A DNA stretch of 64,000 nt from Neorhizobium petrolearium (GTDB taxonomy: Bacteria > Pseudomonadota > Alphaproteobacteria > Rhizobiales > Rhizobiaceae), in contig NZ_JAGGJW010000004.1 of NCBI RefSeq assembly GCF_017873175.1, forward strand, positions 62,001 through 126,000, given 5' to 3'. Positions within the stretch are counted from its first letter, which is position 1. Each line of letters starts with the position of its first letter. The translations under genes were made by a program, and so were the position numbers. The notes under the pieces were generated by a model, which was not told where the DNA came from, did no database searches, and saw only the letters and a list, made by a program, of their open reading frames with translations. This document shows positions 38,137 to 47,566 of this stretch, piece by piece.

Positions 38137-38325
38137 ATGACGACAAACATCAACATCGGCGAAGTTGAGAACAAGGGTTTGAAGAAAGTCTGGAGCGTCG
38201 CCGAGTTCGCCAAGCGCTACCGCCTGGACAGGCAGGAGGAAGCCCGCCTCCTGAAGCTTCTCGGGCCCTTCGCGTCCCAGCAGGAACTTCTGATGAACGC
38301 CAGCCGGGCACCGCGCTTCCGTTGA
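38137..38325 (+). CDS. Small conserved hypothetical protein (62 aa)
   Basis: A 62-residue helical protein, MTTNINIGEVENKGLKKVW at the start and RLDRQEEARLLKLLGPFAS in the middle. It has GGGGAAGG five bases before the ATG and good codon use. The pattern recalls small rhizobial proteins of unknown function. It lies at the edge between the polysaccharide cluster and the island. Confidence 0.7.
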   Translation: MTTNINIGEVENKGLKKVWSVAEFAKRYRLDRQEEARLLKLLGPFASQQELLMNASRAPRFR

Positions 38326-38665
38326 TTGCCGGCATCCACAATCTTGCATGATAAGCAGATACGGCATTCGTTTCCCGAAGTCCTGAGCAGGTCGCTTTTC
38401 GGTCTTGTCCCCGCGCCACCCCTCTGCCGGGCAGACACAGGAAAAACGATTATGACGGGGAATTCAAAGAGTTAAATGGTCGGGGCGGCGGGATTTGAAC
38501 ATTATATGGGGTCGAACAGTTCAGACCCTCTCGATTCAACGCGATACATTCGTCGAAATTTGCAGCGCTATTCACTGACGATTGTCCAGCAATTCAGCCA
38601 CATCTACACACAGCTTCGATGAACACGGATTCCATACCGCAAGCTGCTCTCGTGTCGCTACTCCA
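38326..38665. other. Left edge of the genomic island, no gene
   Basis: 340 bases with the tRNA-Pro 3' fragment at 38477-38500. Composition turns AT-richer from here. No ORF with good support is seen. Confidence 0.5.
38477..38500 (-). pseudogene. tRNA-Pro 3' fragment (T-loop to CCA)
   Basis: On the minus strand the 24 bases run from the T-loop (TTCAAAT), through the T-stem half CCCGC and the acceptor half CGCCCCG, to discriminator A and CCA. This is the 3' third of a proline tRNA with acceptor CGGGGCG. Nothing tRNA-like precedes it (5' side), so it is a fragment. Such fragments are left where an element integrates into a tRNA gene. Confidence 0.7.
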
Positions 38666-39478
38666 TTACCAGTTCAACCGGTGAATATTTCCATCGAATG
38701 AATCATCTAGCTCTTCGGATTCGTAGACTAGACTTTGAGGAAGGTATTCTCGGATTGTACGAATATCTCCCATGTCATAAACAAATCCGATTTGGTCTAT
38801 GGCCTTCTTTCTTAAAATAATGCTGATGTTGTATCCATACTGAAGAATATGGGCTTCCGAGCAATCGAATCCCGCATGTACTAAGTGATATAAGAGAAGG
38901 CCAGCGTTCCAAAGTGTCACATGGCCACCCACAATCCTGTGTTTGAGCGGCGGAACCGTTATCGCAACGATACCACCTTCCTTTACGACGGCATGCATCC
39001 TTCTTAGAAAATGATGTGGATTGAGCTGATGCTCCAATACATGGGATGCCCAGGCGCAGTCGAATTGGTCAGAAAGTTCCATAGTGTTGAAGTCGCCGAT
39101 CACGACATCAACGGTCCCGTTTCTCCAATGGTAGTAAGGTGACTTGCCGTAATCGAGAGCAGTCACGTTTTTTCCATGATTCGCCAATACAGCCGCGTGC
39201 CGCCCTTCTCCGCACCCGATGTCCAAAACAGTTTCGAAGGCGAAGTCTGAAACCAGCTTGTAAAGCGCCCTTGCACCAAGTCTGACGCTTTTGAACTCTT
39301 CCGGTAGCGGGTCTGGCACATCGTCCACGGGCATAACACCATCGAGCGTTCGATAGCGCAGTTCACTACCTGGACTCATTCTCAGTGCCCTGATCTCCGA
39401 TTTGAGCACCCACCGCGCTGCAGGAGAAAGGACATGGCGGATAGCCTTTTTAAACTCCTTCACAGAATCATCCTTCAA
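38666..39478 (-). CDS. Class I SAM-dependent methyltransferase
   Basis: A 270-residue protein. SAM-binding motif I is VLDIGCGEGRHA, followed by DYG after beta-2, FDCAWASHVLEHQLNPHHFLRRMHAVVKEGGIVAITVPP. The rest is Methyltransf_11/23-like. The target is unknown, but context among sugar-transfer genes suggests a methyl group on a surface glycan or lipid. First gene of the AT-rich island, transcribed outwards to the left. Confidence 0.85.
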   Translation of the reverse strand: MKDDSVKEFKKAIRHVLSPAARWVLKSEIRALRMSPGSELRYRTLDGVMPVDDVPDPLPEEFKSVRLGARALYKLVSDFAFETVLDIGCGEGRHAAVLANHGKNVTALDYGKSPYYHWRNGTVDVVIGDFNTMELSDQFDCAWASHVLEHQLNPHHFLRRMHAVVKEGGIVAITVPPLKHRIVGGHVTLWNAGLLLYHLVHAGFDCSEAHILQYGYNISIILRKKAIDQIGFVYDMGDIRTIREYLPQSLVYESEELDDSFDGNIHRLNW

Positions 39479-40037
39479 AATGCGACGTATCGTTCGCTAG
39501 CTGTTAGCGCACTTTGGCCATGTAAGTTAAGCGGTAATCCGGAGATATGCCGAACTTCAAGACAGCGTCTTCAATGTGCGCACTATGGCGGCCCCGTTTT
39601 GCACCGTATCTGCCATGAGCGCCCACCTAAAGGTCTCGCGAGTATCTGAGATGAGATCCTCTTTACGCAGAATGGGCGATATCATGATCAGTGACGAATC
39701 TGGGCGGGATGATGGGTCAGAGATTTTTGGGGTGGACCATGCTCATCGAATTGAGTTGATAAAGGCCAGCGTGCGAAGGCTGTCGAGAAAACGGCATGAT
39801 CCGCTCTGTCGATTCGAAGCCTTCCAGGATCACAGTTTAATCATGCCGCGCCACAACATAACGCCAAATCTGAAGCGATTGCCCTGATGAGCTGCCCTCT
39901 CCCGGGTAACCTTTGTCGCGCCGGTGAGTAAGATTTGTGATTCCTCTCGTGTGTGATAATCACCTCCGACCACTGTTTTTAGTCCGTGGGATCATGCAGA
40001 CCGGAGCATCAGCTCTTCAATCCTAGGCACGAATGGA
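39479..40037. other. 559-base gap in the island
   Basis: No gene recognised. Short open frames exist on the plus strand (for instance 39576-39887), but they lack a ribosome site and known motifs. It may hold remnants of earlier rearrangements. Confidence 0.45.
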
Positions 40038-41336
40038 ATGGCAAAAAAGAATAGACTCGTCGGATTCGCCAGCCGCGCCCTGCTTTCCATGGAGATGCCA
40101 ACCCTCTTCTTTAGAAATATATTAACAGCCGATTCCTGGATCAAGCATTCTCAGTGGATACCGTCGGGGCTCGCCGAATTATCCGTCGCGCTTGCAGCGA
40201 AGGGTTGCGGCCTGAAGCGGCACAGGGTGAAGGCGAGATTAAATGGTTCGCTTAAGGCGGACTCCGCTTTGGTGGATGCTTTTTTTGAACGGGAAACAGT
40301 CAACGGGGTTAATCTGTTTAATGCCATTGCCTACTCGGTTTGTGCGGAGACTGAGCGATTGCCACACGAGCTGCAGAGGGAGCGAGATGCCGATGCGTTG
40401 TCTATAACTCGTTGGGCGACATACGCGTTGACCGCGTCGGAGGAGATCGAGCGGTCGATAAATAGGCTGTCTCCGCAGGCCGTTCTCTCTTGCCAAGGTT
40501 TTTTAGTCGAGAGTGCGATACTCCGTGATAAAGCTCGAAAGCTCGGGATACCCTCTGTCAATTGGGAGATCTCGATCGAACGAAGCAAGATGAGGGTCGA
40601 TATTAACGACGGAAACGCAGTGTTCTTTCCAAAAATGCTGAAAAACGCTGCTGCAGGAGCTGCCATCGACAACCTCAATCTGCAGAAGCACTCTCACCAC
40701 ACCAGCGGAATTGAAGCTTTCCAATGGCCTAGTGGACGTTTCAGAATATTGTTTCTTGCTCAAGTTTATTCCGACGCTTCGATAATATTCAAGTCGAGCG
40801 GCTCCATGAACCCGGTTTCTTTGGTTCGTTCCGTGATGACAGCATCGAAATCGATGAACGGGTTTTTAGTCATCAAAGCACATCCAAAAGAAATATCAGG
40901 ATCCTCGCCTATAGGTAAACCGCTTAGCAGTCTAACATTGAGGAAGTTGATGGATCACGGATTTCCTTGGTCGAGCCAGGGCGGAGAGGATTTCTTCTAC
41001 GATACAAGTTCAAACCTTGATACGGCTAGACTGATCGAAAGTGCTGACATAGTTGTCGCGTTCAACTCCCAGGGAGCTCTCGAAGCGGCCATGGCGGGGA
41101 AAGAGACGATTATCGCTGCTGATTCTTACTTTTCCGAGCTGGACGTTTTCTGGAGGATAAGAGCGGTCGAGGATCTAGGCCCCATATTAGCTCAAATTGC
41201 TTCAGGTTGTCGGAAAGGTAACCACAATACCGCGCGGGCTGCAGTTCGAGACCATCTCGAAAGGCAGTGCATAGGCGCGGACGCGTCGTCAGTGGCCAAA
41301 TTTTTGCTAGACGTTGCCAAGGGGCAAGGCGGCTAG
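40038..41336 (+). CDS. Capsule-synthesis-like (KpsS/KpsC-related) putative glycosyltransferase
   Basis: A 432-residue protein. The C-terminal half, with FLVIKAHPKE, a Tyr/Asp-rich link and ESADIVVAFNSQGALEAAMAGKETIIA, resembles the Kdo-transferase/glycerophosphotransferase-like domain of capsule proteins KpsC and KpsS. The N-terminal half has CQGFLVESAILRDKARKLGIPSVNWE, like the acceptor lobe of such GT-B enzymes. It is presumed to add a sugar to a surface polymer or lipid in the cytosol. No strong ribosome site precedes the ATG. Convergent and 4 bases overlapping with the next gene. Confidence 0.6.
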   Translation: MAKKNRLVGFASRALLSMEMPTLFFRNILTADSWIKHSQWIPSGLAELSVALAAKGCGLKRHRVKARLNGSLKADSALVDAFFERETVNGVNLFNAIAYSVCAETERLPHELQRERDADALSITRWATYALTASEEIERSINRLSPQAVLSCQGFLVESAILRDKARKLGIPSVNWEISIERSKMRVDINDGNAVFFPKMLKNAAAGAAIDNLNLQKHSHHTSGIEAFQWPSGRFRILFLAQVYSDASIIFKSSGSMNPVSLVRSVMTASKSMNGFLVIKAHPKEISGSSPIGKPLSSLTLRKLMDHGFPWSSQGGEDFFYDTSSNLDTARLIESADIVVAFNSQGALEAAMAGKETIIAADSYFSELDVFWRIRAVEDLGPILAQIASGCRKGNHNTARAAVRDHLERQCIGADASSVAKFLLDVAKGQGG

Positions 41337-42613
41337 ACTGCAACTCCGGGTCCGGAATCAGAGTCCCACAGGAGGATAGCGCAAGCTACGGCCGCTCTCG
41401 ATGCGCCCTCTAGGAAACTGGAATGCTCTTCAGCCATTTTGTGAATCGCATTCGCGAACTCCAGATCCGTCGTGGCAGCAATGGCGTTCCCATGGCGAAG
41501 GAACGAATTCATCGACATTCCCTCTGTGTGGATAATTGGCTTCCTGGCAGCAACCGCGTCTTGGACAACGCCGGAACCCTGGAGACCGTAGATCGACGTA
41601 TCATATGGTAGGAGAATGGCATCGACTGACGCAAAGATATCCCGGAAAACGTGGGGCGGCAAACGATCTCCACTTGGGGAAACCAGTACCCCATCCTTAC
41701 CCTCGAAAAACTCTGCCAGTCCGCTGTATACGCCCCCATTCCTGAACTCTTCTTCCGCGCCTTGGATCACAAACTCGAAACGACGGCCATTGTCCGGTTC
41801 GTTGCGACGTTTGACCTCCTCAACGATAGAGGCGATCCTATGGCTGCCTTTTTCGAGGCGAGGCGGTCCGAAAATACCGATGCGGAAGACAGTCCGGTCT
41901 GCCAGCGATTTCTGCGATGGGCATTCGATCTGCATGCTACAGGGAAGAAAAAAACCGCCCCGAATGCTAATACCGAATTTGTCGCGGAGATAGGCTGCGA
42001 GTTCTTCGGTCTCGGAGAAGAGAACAATCCGGTCGGGCAGTTGCGCGGTGGCTTCTCGCAGGCGGCATTCCCGAATAAGCTCGTCCTGCTCACCCAATTG
42101 CGGACTTAAGAAGCGGAGCCAAATGCGCGGAGTTGAAGGTCCGAGCAGATCCCACAACTCTCGTACCGACTCCAAGGAATCAAGTTCGGCTGTCGGGATG
42201 ACGATCAAATCATTCGGCCCGAGATCAATGCGCTGACATACCTCGGCAAGCGACTGCCCATAACCTGATACCGGCAGCGACGCGCGTCTGGCCTTGATCA
42301 TGCCGATTATGGCGGAAATCCGCTGTGGCAACGTGCCGTATCTTAGTCTGGTACGTAGGCGAGCAAGCTTGAAATTTCTCCCATCGAGTTGTTTAGCAGC
42401 AACTCCGAGGAAGCCGTCATAGCCTTCTCCCACCACAAGCGAGACGTCATGATCTGGAAACAGTGAAGTCAGAGCAGCGATTTGCGTGTGGTGATGCCCA
42501 CGATTGGAGATGAGTTTACGCTCAACGATCAGGAGTTTGGCTCTCCTGGCCGTTTGCACCGCTCCCTCAGCTTTGGCGTCCTTCATGTAAGCTACTTCCG
42601 ACCTTTTGCTCAT
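41333..42613 (-). CDS. Glycosyltransferase, GT-B fold
   Basis: About 426 residues. The N-terminal part opens LLIVERKLISNRGHHHTQIAAL. The C-terminal lobe has FRIGIFGPPRLEKGSHRIASIV, FEFVIQGAEEEF, and DAILLPYDTSIYGLQGSGVVQDAVAARKPIIHTEGMSM, the nucleotide-sugar site of GT4-like enzymes. Sugar and acceptor unknown. Start uncertain: ATG at 42613, or at 42586, which has GGAAG upstream. The frame continues to 42730 with poor sequence. Confidence 0.75.
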   Translation of the reverse strand: MSKRSEVAYMKDAKAEGAVQTARRAKLLIVERKLISNRGHHHTQIAALTSLFPDHDVSLVVGEGYDGFLGVAAKQLDGRNFKLARLRTRLRYGTLPQRISAIIGMIKARRASLPVSGYGQSLAEVCQRIDLGPNDLIVIPTAELDSLESVRELWDLLGPSTPRIWLRFLSPQLGEQDELIRECRLREATAQLPDRIVLFSETEELAAYLRDKFGISIRGGFFLPCSMQIECPSQKSLADRTVFRIGIFGPPRLEKGSHRIASIVEEVKRRNEPDNGRRFEFVIQGAEEEFRNGGVYSGLAEFFEGKDGVLVSPSGDRLPPHVFRDIFASVDAILLPYDTSIYGLQGSGVVQDAVAARKPIIHTEGMSMNSFLRHGNAIAATTDLEFANAIHKMAEEHSSFLEGASRAAVACAILLWDSDSGPGVAV

Positions 42614-42952
42614 TCTGTAGTCCCGCCTGGTCAATGGATTCACGCACGGCCATCGAATTGGCTTATTAAACGAACGGTCGGTGCGGCGAAAGTCGGATGC
42701 ACGCCGTAAACAATACAGTCTGTACTGCAATGCGTGAGGATAACGTCTCAGTACGCCCCAATGTTCGACGGTAGGCTTGCTTCGATGAAGCCTTGTAGGG
42801 TAGTGGATTTGACTGCGTCACCACCGATCACGAAACTTGTGCTCGTCATCGCTTCGAACAACGGCAGTCATGTCATGGGCGGCGGTGAACGACTTACTGA
42901 TCGATGATCAGGAGCAACGCTAACTGGAACCTGTGCCGGAGCAATCCCTGGG

Positions 42953-43663
42953 ATGAGTGTCACGCGACGCCTTAAGAAAATCTTCTCGAAAACGAAAAAA
43001 TCAGGAGAGCCCAAACCGGAACCTCTAACCGCGGCACAAAAACTCTACAATAAAATCAATGATGTAGCCATGGAGGAAGCGGCAGAATTCGTCCGGGCGA
43101 ATATTGCCCAAGCGCTTATCTTTGAAGATATCGAGAAGATAATGAAGTATTCCCTGGATACCAGCGCAAAAAATGGTCTCCTCCTGGAATTTGGGGTGTT
43201 TAGGGGCAAGAGTATCAATTTGTTGGCAAGGCATCTGAAGGAGGCTGAAGACGCTAGACCCATCTATGGTTTCGACGCATTTCTCGGTCTTCAAGAAGAC
43301 TGGAGCGGAACAGATCATAGATCCTTCAACCAATTCAACCTTCAAGGCGTGGCGCCTAAAGTCGAAGATAACGTTGAACTAGTTAAGGGATGGATTGAGG
43401 ATACCCTCCCAACATTTTTAGAAAAACATCGCGGAGATATCTCTTATCTGCATATCGACACGGATACCTATACACCTTGTAAGACGATCCTCACTCTTTG
43501 CAAAGATCGCCTAAAAAGCGGATCGGTGATACTGTTTGATGACATGCTTTGCTATCCGGGATGGAAAAATGGAGAGTTCAAGGCTCTCGAAGAAACATTT
43601 AGTCCAAGCGAGTATACTTGGAGAGCGTTCTGCGGCTGGCGCGCGATGTTGGTGATTAATTAA
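42953..43663 (+). CDS. TylF/MycF-like sugar O-methyltransferase, copy A
   Basis: A 236-residue protein. LLLEFGVFRGKSINLLARHL is the SAM-binding site; HIDTDTYTPCKTIL carries the metal-binding Asp residues of the TylF-like Mg-dependent family, and VILFDDMLCYPGWKNGEFKAL follows. Related enzymes methylate sugar hydroxyls. It is a paralogue of the gene at 43872-44561, which faces it. Its N-terminus is longer and basic (KKIFSKTKKSGEPKPEP). Confidence 0.85.
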   Translation: MSVTRRLKKIFSKTKKSGEPKPEPLTAAQKLYNKINDVAMEEAAEFVRANIAQALIFEDIEKIMKYSLDTSAKNGLLLEFGVFRGKSINLLARHLKEAEDARPIYGFDAFLGLQEDWSGTDHRSFNQFNLQGVAPKVEDNVELVKGWIEDTLPTFLEKHRGDISYLHIDTDTYTPCKTILTLCKDRLKSGSVILFDDMLCYPGWKNGEFKALEETFSPSEYTWRAFCGWRAMLVIN

Positions 43664-43871
43664 CCTTGGCGCTGCAGATGCTCCCCGCTACTCCGATAGT
43701 TGTTCCATCGGCGACCTGAGCCCCTTGTTTTCTGCCGTATTTTTGGAGCGCTTAGGTTTCTGGTCTGCTCTCAGGACGGCCGGTTCTCCATAGCCATTCT
43801 TGTCGCGAATTCACCGGAAGGAGGCCGGCTACGCTACCGAGGCTGCAAGGGCTTCGGAAATTCGTGTTTGG

Positions 43872-44561
43872 TTAGGCCTTGACACGTAGCATGGCCGCCC
43901 ACCCCGCGAAGCCAACCCATTCATACGCCTGATCGTCTATTTCCTCTTTTAGCGCGCGATACTCTCCATCTTCCCAGCCGGGGTAGTCTATCAATTCGTC
44001 GAAAAGGATGAGTGATCCTGGCGTTAATCGATGCTTGCACGCGGCCAAGATCGCCTTTGCCGGCAGATATGTATCAGTGTCGATGTGGATAAAAGCGATC
44101 GAGTCGCTGTGGGCCTCAAGGAAGGCCGGTAGTGTTTCGTCAATCCAGCCCTTAACCAGCTCGACGTTACTCCCAACCTCGGGCGCTACGCCGGACTGAT
44201 TGAAATGGTTCTCGCTGCGGTGGTAGCCAATTCCGTGCCAATGCTCCTGGAGACCTTCGAACGCATCAAATCCAAAGATTGTGCGAGTGTCTCCTCGGCG
44301 GCGCATCTCCTTGGCGAAAAAGTTGATGCTCTTCCCCTCGAAGACGCCAAACTCAAGAAGCAAGCCAGCCTTAGGTAGATCGTCGAACACAAAACGATGT
44401 AGGTCTGTCCTGTCGTCGAACAACATTGCAGTCTTGAGGTGAGGTTCGATGAAGTCTGCTGACCGCTCAGCCGCGCGCTGCCACAAGACAGCATTGACCG
44501 GAGGACGGTCCTTCTTCTTGATCGCAACCCGCTTCAATCCGAGAAATGTTCGTAACCCCAT
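43872..44561 (-). CDS. TylF/MycF-like sugar O-methyltransferase, copy B
   Basis: A 229-residue protein with the same architecture as copy A: LLLEFGVFEGKSINFFAKEM, GFDAFEGLQEHW, NVELVKGWIDETLPAFLEAH, FIHIDTDTYLPAKAIL and LFDELIDYPGWEDGEYRAL. The two share many motifs in the same order but differ enough to rule out recent duplication. They are convergent, about 208 bases apart. Both probably methylate surface-glycan sugars, possibly at different positions. Confidence 0.85.
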   Translation of the reverse strand: MGLRTFLGLKRVAIKKKDRPPVNAVLWQRAAERSADFIEPHLKTAMLFDDRTDLHRFVFDDLPKAGLLLEFGVFEGKSINFFAKEMRRRGDTRTIFGFDAFEGLQEHWHGIGYHRSENHFNQSGVAPEVGSNVELVKGWIDETLPAFLEAHSDSIAFIHIDTDTYLPAKAILAACKHRLTPGSLILFDELIDYPGWEDGEYRALKEEIDDQAYEWVGFAGWAAMLRVKA

Positions 44562-45034
44562 GATCCCTCAAAAGATTGTCTGTGATCGGTACGGGCGATG
44601 AAGATGTCAGGGGCCTACTGATGTCAAGGCTCAGTTGTCGATTTCCACCAAGAATTGTCCTGTGTTTGCGGCGAGAATTCCTCCGTTTCAGGTTTCCTCG
44701 ATCGTCTGTTGCGTTGGCCACGTCAGCGCAATGGCGCAGAGCCGGCAACGACTCCGATGCCGTGTTGGATGAGCAAGGTCGGGATATCGGCGATGCCGCG
44801 ACTGCTGTTCATTCCCGCTACGGGATAATCGCTGGCTACCTTGATTTGATTAACGAAGGCGAGGAAGTTGGTCGTCTGGAGTGCCTCCCGGATGGCGGCT
44901 CTCAGCGATTTGGCGCTGAGCCTGGGCTTGGATACGGAAGGAAAACGGCATCTGCCTGCGGCAGATCCTTCGTCCTGCCATGCGTGAGCAGAGAAGGTGT
45001 TCACTTCACACGAGAAACAGCCCGAATAAACCGA
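44562..45034. other. Right part of the island, no clear gene
   Basis: About 470 bases. Frames on both strands (for example 44576-45046 plus) have no family signature or ribosome site. A short stretch reads like AAIREALQTTNFLAFVNQIK on the minus strand, which could be a relic of a DNA-recombination gene but is not identifiable. Confidence 0.4.
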
Positions 45035-45066
45035 AAAGCCAGCTAGTCGTGAGACTAGCCGGCTTT
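45035..45066 (-). terminator. Intrinsic terminator after tRNA-Pro
   Basis: A 13-bp stem with one A/C mismatch (AAAGCC-a-GCTAGTC / GACTAGC-c-GGCTTT) and a 4-base loop, followed on the minus strand by TTTT. It ends the tRNA transcript about 43 bases past its 3' end and marks the core side of the island edge. Confidence 0.75.
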
Positions 45067-45108
45067 CGATAACCAGCCTACCGCATAAAGTAAGCCCTTG
45101 AAAAAACC

Positions 45109-45182
<74 letters not shown>

Positions 45183-45231
45183 TCACTGCCCTCTGAAGCA
45201 CGGTCTGAACATAATCACCGATCCAGTATAG

Positions 45232-45289
45232 TGAACCAGCGATCCCTTGCCCCTCAGCCAAGTACGCTATCGGGCTGCGCTACGCCCAG
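45232..45289 (-). pseudogene. Decayed tRNA-Pro 5' body
   Basis: Minus strand. The acceptor half CTGGGCG, D-arm GCGC...GCGT, anticodon arm CTTGG-CTGAGGG-GCAAG and T-stem half GCTGG follow tRNA-Pro closely, then homology ends inside the T-loop. The anticodon position reads GAG and the stem has a mismatch, so it is not functional. Its 5' acceptor half would pair with the 3' fragment at 38477-38500 at six of seven positions. Confidence 0.55.
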
Positions 45290-45876
45290 ACCAGTTCTAT
45301 GAGCAGGATTTCCCTAGTCTTTCGGACTTGCGGATGCAAGCCCTTATTTTCGCTCACGGAGAACAAATCGGTACAAAGGTCCCACATGGGACTTTGGAGG
45401 CGGAAAGCCGGATGTTCATCGTCTACCCAAGGAAGAAAGCCGCTTGCCACAGGGGCTGGATATTAAAGCCCTTTCCGGAAGAGGCGGCACGGAGGGAGGG
45501 GCCTGCCGTCACGCGCCGCATGCCGCCGTGGCCGGGCATTCTCTAAGAGCGGAAATCTACACCTCGCAGCGATTGAACCCGTTTCTTCCCTTCGTCGATC
45601 CCGATCTTGCCCGGCTGCCCTTTGTTCGCGGGTGCAGGCATACCCTCGCCTGGCATGTCGAAAACCTGGCGACGCGGCTTGGCCTCTATCGCTCACCGAT
45701 GCGCGTGATCGGCAAGGTGCGCCCTCGCCAGCCTAGCTCATAGAACCGCTGACCGCCGGCTCCACCGAATGCCAGTGCAAGGGAAAAATCCACCGAATGC
45801 ACGCGACACCTGCAAAGCCGCTCCGCAAACTGGAAACCGCCCCGCCTTCGGCGACGGAGCGGAGCTTTCCACGATC
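45290..45876. other. Gap with a weak ORF
   Basis: About 590 bases between the tRNA area and the BA14K gene. A plus-strand frame at 45444-45743 (99 codons, TTG start, GGAAG upstream) contains FLPFVDPDLARLPFVRG and LAWHVENLATRLGLYRSP, which looks protein-like but matches nothing I recognise. Left uncalled as a gene. Confidence 0.35.
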
Positions 45877-46311
45877 TCAGTAATATGGCGAGATGCATCG
45901 GCGGCGCGGGCCGTGATAGGGCTGGAACGTATTGTCATAAGCCCTGTACGACCGGTAGCGGGCATAGCACCAACGCGTATGGGCGCTTGCGCCTCTGTAG
46001 TATCGGCGCGGCGGCGCATAGCGTGGCTGTGCCAGCGCACCGCCGATGATCGCACCCAAAGCCAGACCACCGATGATCGCGCCGGCATCCGGACCGTGAC
46101 GATGATGACGGCGGTAGTAGCGGTCGCGGTAATAGCGGTCGCGATAGTAGCGGCGGTCCCTGCGATCGCGATGTCGCCAGTATTGTACCTGTTGTACGGC
46201 CTGCGGCGCCTCGATCCTCGGCGCGCTCACCGACGGAAACGCCTGGGCCGGCGCGACACCTGTGAAAGCCGTGATCAGGGACAAGCCGATGATGGCAAGT
46301 TTCTTTTTCAT
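45877..46311 (-). CDS. BA14K family secreted protein
   Basis: A 144-residue protein. Signal peptide [24 protein letters not shown]; then Arg/Tyr/His-rich repeats of RYYRDR type, a glycine-rich hydrophobic segment ([19 protein letters not shown]), and the BA14K end: [24 protein letters not shown] with two Cys. BA14K proteins are cell-envelope proteins with reported lectin-like activity in Brucella. AGGAGG lies six bases before the ATG. Confidence 0.88.
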   Translation of the reverse strand: MKKKLAIIGLSLITAFTGVAPAQAFPSVSAPRIEAPQAVQQVQYWRHRDRRDRRYYRDRYYRDRYYRRHHRHGPDAGAIIGGLALGAIIGGALAQPRYAPPRRYYRGASAHTRWCYARYRSYRAYDNTFQPYHGPRRRCISPYY

Positions 46312-46415
46312 GTTTCACCTCCTCTGATCCTTCCTATTGAAGAAGATGATCCTCCTTTCCGCCTTAACCAGAGGTGAATGGTAAATTCATCGTTATATGC
46401 GCAAAGATTAGTGCT

Positions 46416-46952
46416 CTACCTGACCTGGTCGAGCAGGCGCTTGCATTCCAGAAGATCGAACAGCGCCTCCTGCAAGAGCGCGCGATCCTCCTTGCCGACG
46501 CTCGACTTGCCGACCGAGACTTCCGGCACATCGTCGTCATGGGAAGAGCCGAAGCCGAAAAACCGGCCGCTTGGCTTGACCTTGGGACGCCCGACGATCT
46601 GATCTTCTTCGGTCGTGCTGACCTTCGGCTCGACATGCTTCTCGGTGTTTGCCGCCATGATCGCTTCCATGGTGGCAAGGTCGCCGGAAGCAATCGCTGC
46701 AACGAACTTGTTGCCATTTGTCTTCAGGAGCTTCTGGACGCCCTTGATCGTATAACCATGATCGTAAAGCAAATGGCGGATGCCCTTTAACAGATCCACG
46801 TCTTCGGGACGGTAGTAGCGCCGTCCGCCGCCACGCTTCATCGGCCTGATCTGTGGAAAGCGCGTCTCCCAGAAACGCAGCACGTGCTGGGGCAGATCGA
46901 GATCGTCTGCGACCTCGCTGATCGTACGAAAGGCGTCCGGGCTCTTGTCCAA
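46416..46952 (-). CDS. MerR-family transcriptional regulator
   Basis: A 178-residue protein. An N-terminal MerR winged helix, [68 protein letters not shown]. The C-terminal part lacks the metal-binding Cys residues of metal sensors. This is the regulator that follows ihfA in rhizobia; effector and targets unknown. The gap from ihfA is 156 bases. Confidence 0.92.
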   Translation of the reverse strand: MDKSPDAFRTISEVADDLDLPQHVLRFWETRFPQIRPMKRGGGRRYYRPEDVDLLKGIRHLLYDHGYTIKGVQKLLKTNGNKFVAAIASGDLATMEAIMAANTEKHVEPKVSTTEEDQIVGRPKVKPSGRFFGFGSSHDDDVPEVSVGKSSVGKEDRALLQEALFDLLECKRLLDQVR

Positions 46953-47108
46953 GTGTCACTCTCCCAACAGCGAACTGCCGATTCTCGCCGCCGATAGGCA
47001 TCCAGCCTCCGAGACATTCAATGATTATGCGGCGAATCGAACATATCTCAACGGTTTAAGCCGCGAGATTCAAGTATGTTCACAAGATTGGAGAAGACTG
47101 CAGCCGCG

Positions 47109-47447
47109 TCAGGCGACCGGGCTCGCCGGCTTCTGCTTGGCCTTGCGGGCCGTATGCGCCTTCAGAATGCGCTGCTTGAGGACATTGGAAGCCTTGAAAG
47201 TCATGACCTTACGCGGCGAGATCGGCACTTCCTCGCCGGTTTTCGGATTGCGACCGATCCGCTCGTTCTTTGACCGCACCTGGAATGTTGCGAATGAGGA
47301 AAGCTTGACGACCTCGCCCCGGATGATCGCGTTGCAAATCTCATCAATGACCGTCTCGACAAGCTCAGCCGATTCCGTCCGCGAAAGCCCGACCTTGCGG
47401 AATACCGATTCTGCAAGGTCCGCTCGTGTCACTGTCTTGCCGGCCAT
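47109..47447 (-). CDS. ihfA: Integration host factor subunit alpha
   Basis: A 112-residue protein. [27 protein letters not shown] and [28 protein letters not shown] with the Pro of the DNA-intercalating arm (GRNPKTG) define IHF alpha; [16 protein letters not shown] ends the fold. It works with IHF beta to bend DNA. Position after fabH is standard. Confidence 0.96.
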   Translation of the reverse strand: MAGKTVTRADLAESVFRKVGLSRTESAELVETVIDEICNAIIRGEVVKLSSFATFQVRSKNERIGRNPKTGEEVPISPRKVMTFKASNVLKQRILKAHTARKAKQKPASPVA

Positions 47448-47566
47448 GATCCCCGCCCAATTCTCGATATTGATCTTTTCGAAGCCGACAGAGAGTATTT
47501 TGCTTGGGCGCGAGGGTCAAGCACCTGTGCTCAATCACTTATTTGGTTTGGCCGGACGGTAACGCC

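Noticed and set aside
38477-38500. Direct-repeat attachment site shared with the intact tRNA-Pro(GGG)
   Set aside because: Only the conserved T-loop core (GGATTTGAAC) is shared; the acceptor halves differ, so it is not a simple duplicate of that tRNA's 3' end.
39576-39887. 103-codon frame in the island gap
   Set aside because: No ribosome site, no motif and no good neighbour context.
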